11,343 nucleotides of DNA, from positions 1 through 11,343 of the forward strand of contig JBBDIO010000282.1 in assembly GCA_040880365.1 (NCBI GenBank), given 5' to 3'. Both the position numbers and the translations under genes were made by a program. The first letter of the stretch is position 1. Each line of letters opens with the position of its first letter. The stretch comes from JBBDIO01 sp040880365 (GTDB lineage Bacteria; Chloroflexota; Anaerolineae; Caldilineales; Caldilineaceae). Positions 7,130-11,343 of the stretch are shown here, one piece after another. The notes beneath the pieces are model-generated. The model ran no database searches, was not told where the DNA came from, and was given only the letters and a program-made list of their open reading frames with translations.

Positions 7130-7162
7130 GTCGTCACAGTGTTGTCGCAGTGTCATCACAGT
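7130..7162. repeat. Three 11-bp phased tandem repeats upstream of the EEP gene
   Basis: The + strand units are GTCGTCACAGT, GTTGTCGCAGT and GTCATCACAGT (consensus GTYRTCRCAGT), each exactly 11 bp. A longer related copy of GGTGTCGTC occurs at 7096-7104 and again at 7128-7136. The block ends 57 nt before the EEP start. An 11-bp period puts each unit on about the same face of the helix, as in some operators. No protein or factor can be named. Confidence 0.6.
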
Positions 7163-7299
7163 GACGTCGGGGGAGAGTGTCGCCAACGGTGACGGCGTCT
7201 CAAGTTTAATCCAGATGGATACACTCCATTCACGAAATAGAGTCATTGCCCCGCGCGCCAAACCAGAATCCAGCGTGTCTCCTCAGACACCCCGCGCAA

Positions 7300-7308
7300 A
7301 GTATACCA
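7300..7308 (-). promoter_or_regulatory. Extended -10 promoter candidate for the EEP-patatin unit
   Basis: On the - strand the bases read TGGTATACT, an extended -10 element (TG-N-TATACT, five of six matches to TATAAT). The expected -35 position 17 nt upstream has only a poor hexamer, which is common for extended -10 promoters. Transcription would start near 7293, giving a leader of about 220 nt before the EEP start codon. Right at its 5' end is a perfect hairpin (GTGTCT-GAGG-AGACAC on the - strand, 7275-7290). Confidence 0.4.
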
Positions 7309-7450
7309 TGCAAGCACAGGCGACTTGGAATTGCGCGGCGACTGTCGCTTGAACCTGTGTCAGCCCCTTCGGGGTCTCTGTGCGCCAGACCACAGCGCGG
7401 CTGTGTTCTTCACCACCCCGCCCTGGCCCGTGCCCTGCTATAGTGGCAAC

Positions 7451-7508
7451 GGAAGCCGCCGGTGCACAAGCCGGATCGGGGCGGATGCAGACTCACCCGG
7501 CGGCTTCC
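7451..7508. repeat. Inverted repeat
   Basis: The arms GGAAGCCGCCGGTG (7451-7464) and CACCCGGCGGCTTCC (7494-7508) pair over 14 positions with one extra base in the right arm; the loop is 29 nt. It lies in the divergent spacer between the EEP and gatC genes. No T-run follows on either strand, so I do not call it a terminator. Confidence 0.6.
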
Positions 7509-7578
7509 GCATCATCCATATGCCCCCCAAACGCAACAATATGCGCGCAGGGGCAATGGCACACGCAGGGAGGGAGGC

Positions 7579-7610
7579 GCGGATCCTGGGACAGACAGCC
7601 CAGGATCCGC
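7579..7610. repeat. Perfect 12-bp inverted repeat with 8-nt loop
   Basis: GCGGATCCTGGG (7579-7590) pairs exactly with 7599-7610 across an 8-nt loop. The GC-rich stem would be stable in RNA. The + strand has only a short TTTCT after it. It could be a weak terminator for a + strand transcript or a small palindromic repeat. Confidence 0.65.
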
Positions 7611-7637
7611 CCGCGCCGTTTCTACCAGTCTGACCTT

Positions 7638-7664
7638 GCCTGTCATACCTAGCCTGTCATACCT
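7638..7664. repeat. Tandem duplication of a 13-bp word
   Basis: GCCTGTCATACCT occurs at 7638-7650 and 7652-7664, one base apart, directly upstream of the + strand promoter candidate at 7687. It may be simple slippage or a pair of binding sites; nothing further supports either. Confidence 0.6.
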
Positions 7665-7686
7665 TGCCCGCGTTTGACTCGCCAGT

Positions 7687-7715
7687 TTGACAGTGGCGAA
7701 CCCTCTCGCTATACT
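7687..7715 (+). promoter_or_regulatory. Near-consensus sigma70 promoter
   Basis: TTGACA (7687-7692, six of six) is followed by exactly 17 nt and TATACT (7710-7715, five of six). The start would be near 7722. The -35 element lies in the loop of a small dyad (TCGCCA 7679-7684 and TGGCGA 7694-7699), and GTTTGAC is repeated at 7672-7678 and 7685-7691; both features look like a possible operator. There is no convincing coding region directly downstream: the next clear + strand gene, gatC, begins 660 nt later. Confidence 0.6.
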
Positions 7716-7882
7716 ATCGATACTTTCTGCGAAGAGTGTGTCAAACGTTATAAGAATCTGGTAGGATAGGCGCATCAATGCGAGGCCCGTCGCGGTTTGT
7801 GACAACCCATATTTCCTCACCGTTTTTCCGGTTCGCAGCATACCGGCACGGATGTTACGCGCCGGGGCGCATTCCACTTGCC

Positions 7883-7910
7883 AACTCGGCCCACAAAAAC
7901 TCGGCCCACA
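7883..7910. repeat. 13-bp direct repeat
   Basis: AACTCGGCCCACA occurs at 7883-7895 and 7898-7910, a 15-bp period, inside the candidate non-coding transcript upstream of gatC. Confidence 0.7.
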
Positions 7911-8041
7911 TCAACCCAGCAACATACGCACACGCAGCAGCAACCCGCGTGTCCCGGTAAAAGCTCGACAAGCTCCGAGCATATCGCCGTGGACACTTCC
8001 CATCACGGCGTGTCCACCAGGCCCACACACCAGTCCTGCAA

Positions 8042-8071
8042 CGCCGTGGATTTTCTGCCACGGTGTTTTTT
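8042..8071 (+). terminator. Intrinsic terminator (or attenuator) upstream of gatC
   Basis: CGCCGTGG (8042-8049) pairs with CCACGGTG (8058-8065) through eight pairs, one of them G-U, with an 8-nt loop, followed immediately by six Ts (8066-8071). No + strand gene lies just upstream, so it would end the transcript from the promoter at 7687. If that transcript also serves gatCA, it would act as an attenuator about 310 nt before gatC on the drawn scale. Confidence 0.55.
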
Positions 8072-8300
8072 ATGTGACGGTGTTTTTTATGTGACGGTGT
8101 TTTTTATGTGACGGNNNNNNNNNNNNNNNNNNNNNNNNNNNNNNNNNNNNNNNNNNNNNNNNNNNNNNNNNNNNNNNNNNNNNNNNNNNNNNNNNNNNNN
8201 NNNNNNNNNNNNNNTGACGGTGTTTTTTATGTGACGGTGTTTTTTATGTGACGGTGTTTTTTATGTGACTGTGTTTTTTATGTGACTGTGTTTTTTATGA
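8061..8300. repeat. 17-bp tandem repeat array interrupted by an assembly gap
   Basis: The unit is CGGTGTTTTTTATGTGA. Three exact copies lie before the gap (8061-8077, 8078-8094, 8095-8111), a fourth is cut by it, and three exact copies follow (8218-8234, 8235-8251, 8252-8268). Then come a copy starting CTG (8269-8285) and a shortened one (8286-8300). Exact copies in the middle with variants only at the gatC-side edge are typical of recent expansion by slippage. The first unit overlaps the 3' arm and T-run of the terminator hairpin. The true copy number is unknown because of the gap. Confidence 0.95.
8115..8214. other. Assembly gap (100 Ns)
   Basis: Exactly 100 undetermined bases, the usual placeholder for a gap of unknown size, in the middle of the 17-bp array. 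The same repeat is on both sides in the same direction, so the array very likely continues through the gap. Confidence 0.99.
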
Positions 8301-8382
8301 CGCCAGTTTTTTAAGATTTCATACTATCTATCCAGACTGCATTTCACAGCCTGATTAACCATTCGAGCAAAGCGCGCAACCA

Positions 8383-8700
8383 ATGTCACAATCCACACAC
8401 CAATCGCCCAACCAGCTTACACCCGCAGATGTTCGCCATGTGGCCGAACTGGCAAAATTGCGGCTTACCCAGGATGAAATCGACCAGTTTGCCGGTCAGC
8501 TTTCAGAAATTCTGGACTATGCAGCGCGCTTGCAAGAAGTGGATACCAGCAGCGTGCCGCCCACACCCTATGTTTTGCCGCTGCACAATGTCATGCGCGA
8601 CGATGCAGCCGAGCCGGGGCTTGCCAACAGCGCCGCGCTGGCAAATGCGCCCGATACCGAGGATGGATTTTTCCGCGTGCGCGCGGTTTTTGAAGAATAG
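8383..8700 (+). CDS. gatC: Asp-tRNA(Asn)/Glu-tRNA(Gln) amidotransferase subunit C
   Basis: A 105-residue GatC, the small subunit that wraps around GatA and stabilises the GatCAB complex. GatCAB converts misacylated Asp-tRNA(Asn) and Glu-tRNA(Gln) to Asn-tRNA and Gln-tRNA in the cytoplasm. Recognition rests on 'LTPADVRHVAELAKLRLTQDE' read in two parts, the 'QLSEILDYAARLQEVDTSSV' helix, and the C-terminal 'FFRVRAVFEE', all typical of the family. The length is close to the usual 95-100 with a slightly longer N-terminus. gatA follows after 73 nt on the same strand, the common C-A order. No clear ribosome binding site precedes the ATG. The upstream side carries the 17-bp array and a terminator-like hairpin, so expression may depend on a promoter within 8300-8382, where I see only weak hexamers. 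Confidence 0.95.
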   Translation: MSQSTHQSPNQLTPADVRHVAELAKLRLTQDEIDQFAGQLSEILDYAARLQEVDTSSVPPTPYVLPLHNVMRDDAAEPGLANSAALANAPDTEDGFFRVRAVFEE

Positions 8701-8724
8701 CTTTTTTTCTCATTGAGCAGAAAC

Positions 8725-8748
8725 CATTGCCGCCCACTCTGGGCAATG
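8725..8748 (+). promoter_or_regulatory. Short hairpin between gatC and gatA
   Basis: CATTGCC (8725-8731) pairs with GGCAATG (8742-8748) across a 10-nt loop in the 73-nt gatC-gatA spacer. There is no T-run after it. It could adjust the relative expression of the two genes or protect RNA ends; the evidence is the dyad alone. Confidence 0.4.
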
Positions 8749-8773
8749 ACCAGGAAACGCCCTTAGACTTGTT

Positions 8774-10279
8774 ATGCCAACTGTAACCAGCACCACCCCA
8801 GCCCACGCGCTCCACCAACTAAGCATCCACGCCGCGCGCGCCGGGCTACGCCAGGGCACATGGACGTCTGTAGAGCTGACCCAGGCCTGTCTGGATCGCA
8901 TCGACCAGATCGATGGCGATGTGCGCGCCTATCTGTTTGTCAATGCCGAAGCTGCACTCGCCCAGGCCGCCGCCGCCGATGCGCGTCGGCAGGCGGGCGA
9001 AGATGCGCCTCTGTTAGGCGTGCCGCTGGCAATCAAAGATGTGCTGGTGACCGAAGGCGTGCCCACCACCTGTGGCAGCCGTCTGCTGAAAGGCTTTGTG
9101 CCGCCCTATACCGCCACCGCCGTGCAACGGCTGGAAGCCGCGGGCATGGTGTTGCTGGGCAAGACCAATACCGACGAATTTGCTATGGGCTCCAGCACCG
9201 AAAACAGCGGCTATTGGACCACCCACAACCCCTGGGCGCTGGATCGGGTGCCGGGCGGCAGCAGCGGCGGCTCGGCGGCGGCGGTGGCAGGACATATGGC
9301 CCTGGGCGCGCTGGGCACCGATACGGGCGGCAGCGTGCGCCAGCCCGCCGCGCTCTGTGGCGTCGTAGGCCTCAAGCCATCCTATGGGCGCATCAGTCGC
9401 TATGGCCTGGTCGCCTATGGCAGCAGCCTGGATCAGGTAGGCCCGCTGACCAAAGATGTGTATGACGCCGCGCTGCTTTTGGGCGTGATGGCCGGTATGG
9501 ACGAACGCGACAGCACCACCCTGCCCCAGACTCCGCCCGACTATACCGCCGCCCTCACCGGCGATGTGCGCGGGCTGCGTGTGGGCGTGCCCGCCGAATT
9601 TTTTGTGGATGGAATGCAACCCGCGGTGGCCGATGCCGTGCGCGCGGCGATTGAAAAGCTGGCGCAACTGGGCGCAGAGATTGTGCCCATTCACCTGCCC
9701 AATACCGACAAGGCCCTACCCGTCTATTATATCGTGGCCCCCGCCGAAGCCAGCGCCAATCTGGCCCGCTACGACGGTGTGCGCTTTGGTGTGCGTGCCG
9801 GGCAGGGCGGCAATCGCGGCGAAATCGACAACATGTTCGAGACCATCCGGCGCACGCGCGGCGAAGGCTTTGGCGCCGAGGTCAAGCGGCGCATCATGCT
9901 GGGCGCCTATACCCTCAGCGCAGGCTATTATGACGCCTATTATCTGAAGGCGCAGCAAGTGCGCACGCTCATCAAGCGCGATTTTGAAGAAGCGTTTGCC
10001 CAGGTAGACGTCATCGCGGCCCCCGTGACCCCGACCACGGCCTTCCCCATCGGCGCCAAGACCGACGACCCCCTGGAAATGTACCTCAGCGACATCTTTA
10101 CGCTGAGTGTGAATCTGGCAGGCGTCTGCGGAATCAGCGTGCCGTGTGGCTTCGACGAACAGGATCTGCCCATCGGCCTGCAATTGATCGGCCCCCATCT
10201 GGGCGAAGAAACCATCCTGCGCGCGGCCCATGCCTATGAACAAAGCACCGACTGGCACAGCCGCCAACCGGCCCGATAA
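8774..10279 (+). CDS. gatA: Asp-tRNA(Asn)/Glu-tRNA(Gln) amidotransferase subunit A
   Basis: A 501-residue GatA, the glutaminase subunit of GatCAB. It frees ammonia from glutamine (or asparagine) for transfer by GatB to the misacylated tRNA. The amidase-signature Ser-cisSer-Lys triad is intact: Lys88 in 'LAIKDVL', cis-Ser163 in 'GGSSGGSAAA' and the nucleophile Ser187 in 'TDTGGSVRQPA'. The spacings of 75 and 24 residues equal those in the structurally known GatA (Lys79, Ser154, Ser178). Other landmarks are 'LLGKTNTDEFAMGSSTENS', 'GLKPSYGRISRYGLVAYGSSLDQ' read in parts, and 'PIGLQLIGPHLGE' near the end. The length is usual for the family. The start ATG 8774 has only a distant AGGA (8752-8755). 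gatC is directly upstream; gatB is not in the window and is probably elsewhere in the genome. Confidence 0.98.
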   Translation: MPTVTSTTPAHALHQLSIHAARAGLRQGTWTSVELTQACLDRIDQIDGDVRAYLFVNAEAALAQAAAADARRQAGEDAPLLGVPLAIKDVLVTEGVPTTCGSRLLKGFVPPYTATAVQRLEAAGMVLLGKTNTDEFAMGSSTENSGYWTTHNPWALDRVPGGSSGGSAAAVAGHMALGALGTDTGGSVRQPAALCGVVGLKPSYGRISRYGLVAYGSSLDQVGPLTKDVYDAALLLGVMAGMDERDSTTLPQTPPDYTAALTGDVRGLRVGVPAEFFVDGMQPAVADAVRAAIEKLAQLGAEIVPIHLPNTDKALPVYYIVAPAEASANLARYDGVRFGVRAGQGGNRGEIDNMFETIRRTRGEGFGAEVKRRIMLGAYTLSAGYYDAYYLKAQQVRTLIKRDFEEAFAQVDVIAAPVTPTTAFPIGAKTDDPLEMYLSDIFTLSVNLAGVCGISVPCGFDEQDLPIGLQLIGPHLGEETILRAAHAYEQSTDWHSRQPAR

Positions 10280-10614
10280 GAACCAACCTATGGGAACCAA
10301 TTTGTACTCCAGCGCGTTATTCAAAATGCCTTTTACCTATGCCGGGCTTGGCGTGGGCGGTTTGGCCGTTGCAACAAGCCGGCAGTCTGGCGTCCACCGG
10401 CGCCCAGGCTGTAATCGGCATGTTCCGGTGTTTTCCTGAACAACAACGCGCACAGTCGTTCGCCTTTCGCACGAAAATCCGCGAAAATCTGCTTGGCAAT
10501 CTCCAACCCGACCCAAGCCTGCTGTCGCCCCTGTTGCCCACGCGCACTACCCAAACTGCTTTAAGCAGCAACAACACTTGACCCTATCGGTTGGGTCGAA
10601 GGAGCCAACCTTTT
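10280..10614. other. Spacer between gatA and the aminotransferase gene
   Basis: 335 nt with no gene I can support. A 73-codon - strand frame (10333-10554) has protein-like composition but no start signal or family. A tight palindrome CTGCTT-T-AAGCAG lies at 10556-10568. No terminator is evident after gatA, so read-through into the aminotransferase is possible. Confidence 0.5.
10589..10610 (+). promoter_or_regulatory. Hairpin that carries the aminotransferase Shine-Dalgarno in its loop
   Basis: GGTTGG (10589-10594) and CCAACC (10605-10610) pair exactly; the 10-nt loop GTCGAAGGAG contains the ribosome binding site AAGGAG. Four Ts and then the ATG at 10615 follow, leaving ten bases between GGAG and ATG. 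The arrangement could present or mask the ribosome binding site. It decides the start: this ATG is the one with a strong site. Confidence 0.55.
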
Positions 10615-11343
10615 ATGAATATCAAAACCACTACCCAGTCGCCCTGTGTAGATGATACAGGCACCCCCACCGCGAATATCACGCCGAATGTTGGCGCGAA
10701 TGACGATGCGCAACCTGCGTCGCCCACGACCGAACGCGAACCCCTGGACGCCAAAAACATCGCGCGCACACCCATGCAGTCGCCCATCGATCCCGCGCTC
10801 AACGGACAGGGCGTGCGCAATCTGCGCGATCACAACAGCCGCCTGAGCCAGCGCGTGCTGGCTGTGCCGCCTTCGGGCATCCGCCGCTATTTCGATATTG
10901 CCGCGACCATGGACGATGTGGTCAGCCTGGGCATCGGCGAACCCGATTTCGTCACGCCCCTGCCCGTGCTCCAGGCAGGAATCCGCAGCCTGGAAAACGG
11001 TCACACCGCCTACACCTCCAATGCCGGGATGCTGGAACTGCGCACGGCGGTCAGCGAAAAGCACAGTGCGCTCTACAGCGGCCCCGCCTATGATCCCGAA
11101 AAAGAAGTGCTCATCACCGTGGGCGTCAGCGAGGCCATGTATCTCATCATGCAGGCCATATTGGACCCCGGCGACGAGGTCATTGTGCCCCAGCCCTGCT
11201 TTGTGAGCTATACCGCCAGCGTCATCCTGGCGGGCGGCAGTGTGGTGGATCTGCCCACCTATGCCGCCGATGATTTCCGGGTGCGCCCCGAAGCCATCGA
11301 AGCCGCCATCACGCCCCGCACCAAAGCGCTGCTCATCGGCTTT
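10615..11343 (+). CDS. PLP-dependent class I/II aminotransferase (3' end missing)
   Basis: The frame is open from ATG 10615 to the window edge, 243 codons, so about half the gene is seen. Fold-type I aminotransferase motifs are clear: 'LSQRVLAVPPSGIRRYFD' (77-94), 'VVSLGIGEPDFVTP' (102-115), 'HTAYTSNAGMLELR' (130-143), 'VLITVGVSEAMYLIMQAIL' (165-183), the PLP-stacking region 'DPGDEVIVPQPCFVSY' (184-199), and 'AITPRTKALLIGF' at the edge. These fit the aspartate/aromatic aminotransferase-like (PatA/AspB) group, which moves the amino group from an amino acid to a 2-oxo acid; the substrate cannot be fixed. The Schiff-base lysine would lie beyond the window. The first 70 or so residues are a polar extension absent from typical members; a later ATG (10774) exists but lacks a good ribosome binding site, while 10615 has AAGGAG. 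It lies 335 nt after gatA. Confidence 0.92.
   Translation, partial: MNIKTTTQSPCVDDTGTPTANITPNVGANDDAQPASPTTEREPLDAKNIARTPMQSPIDPALNGQGVRNLRDHNSRLSQRVLAVPPSGIRRYFDIAATMDDVVSLGIGEPDFVTPLPVLQAGIRSLENGHTAYTSNAGMLELRTAVSEKHSALYSGPAYDPEKEVLITVGVSEAMYLIMQAILDPGDEVIVPQPCFVSYTASVILAGGSVVDLPTYAADDFRVRPEAIEAAITPRTKALLIGF

Larger units (their letters stand above)
7722..8071 (+). ncRNA. Candidate non-coding RNA or long gatCA leader
   Basis: The segment runs from the predicted start of the strong + strand promoter to the terminator-like hairpin at 8042-8071. It holds no ORF I believe in; the open frames (7778-7960, 7852-8094) have no good ribosome binding site and unlikely composition. Visible structure includes a 13-bp direct repeat (AACTCGGCCCACA at 7883-7895 and 7898-7910) and a perfect 8-bp inverted repeat (GTGGACAC 7989-7996, GTGTCCAC 8010-8017). 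I looked for RNase P, tmRNA, SRP, 6S and T-box landmarks and saw none. Boundaries and existence are inferred from the signals only. Confidence 0.3.

Noticed and set aside
5883..7352. 489-codon + strand frame opposite the patatin and EEP genes
   Set aside because: The - strand genes have full catalytic motif sets; the long + frame results from GC-biased codon positions.
7512..7877. 121-codon - strand frame in the divergent spacer
   Set aside because: It runs across inverted repeats and the + strand promoter candidate, has no ribosome binding site or domain, and its composition looks like chance.
8061..8300. Repeat array as a CRISPR
   Set aside because: The 17-bp units abut directly with no unique spacers, and there are no cas genes.
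8061..8300. TGTGA words in the array as CRP-type sites
   Set aside because: Only same-direction half-sites occur at 17-bp spacing; the inverted TCACA partner is absent.
7722..8382. T-box or another known riboswitch upstream of gatCA
   Set aside because: No T-box core sequence (GGTGGNACCGCG-like) or other familiar aptamer landmark was found by eye; a covariance search would be decisive.
10333..10554. 73-codon - strand frame between gatA and the aminotransferase gene
   Set aside because: The composition is protein-like, but the start would be a TTG just after a stop codon with no ribosome binding site, and I recognise no domain. A homology search with a conserved hit would revive it.

Overview
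The window looks like a piece of a draft, scaffolded bacterial genome. It has one run of 10 Ns and one run of exactly 100 Ns. I infer Chloroflexota (Anaerolineae/Caldilineae-like), not from any marker gene but from a combination of traits: a secreted SdrD_B-repeat protein ending in a short 'IFLPQI' tail, a lipoprotein with a long Pro/Thr-rich linker before FxLYD-like modules, and fairly GC-rich coding DNA. The phylum call is an inference.

Layout. (1) Positions 1-1838, + strand: the 3' part of a surface/secreted protein with a GEVED-type module, three SdrD B-like repeats and a C-terminal tail, followed by a hairpin/T-tract whose loop holds the 10-N gap. (2) 1839-2310: an AT-richer spacer with at most one doubtful small ORF. 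(3) 2311-7073, - strand: four genes. Read in the direction of transcription they are an endonuclease/exonuclease/phosphatase (EEP) family hydrolase, a patatin-like phospholipase, an FxLYD-type lipoprotein and, after a 295-nt gap with a large hairpin, a membrane-anchored beta-propeller-like protein. The first three may form one transcription unit starting near 7293. (4) 7074-8382: a 1.3-kb divergent intergenic region rich in structure. It holds an extended -10 promoter on the - strand, an 11-bp phased repeat, several inverted repeats, a near-consensus sigma70 promoter on the + strand (TTGACA-N17-TATACT), a terminator-like hairpin about 350 nt downstream, and a 17-bp tandem array interrupted by the 100-N gap. 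(5) 8383-11343, + strand: gatC, gatA, a 335-nt spacer and the 5' part of a class I/II PLP aminotransferase whose Shine-Dalgarno sequence lies in the loop of a small hairpin.

Functionally, gatC and gatA encode two of the three subunits of the tRNA-dependent amidotransferase (Asp-tRNA(Asn)/Glu-tRNA(Gln) to Asn/Gln-tRNA); gatB is not in the window. The aminotransferase is a neighbour with an amino-acid metabolic theme but no proven link. The EEP and patatin pair may both act on phosphoester or lipid substrates, but the sequence does not fix the substrates. I found no defence system, CRISPR array, transposase, tRNA or rRNA. The most interesting material is non-coding: the promoter-to-terminator segment upstream of gatCA and the tandem array that appears to be an amplified terminator tail.
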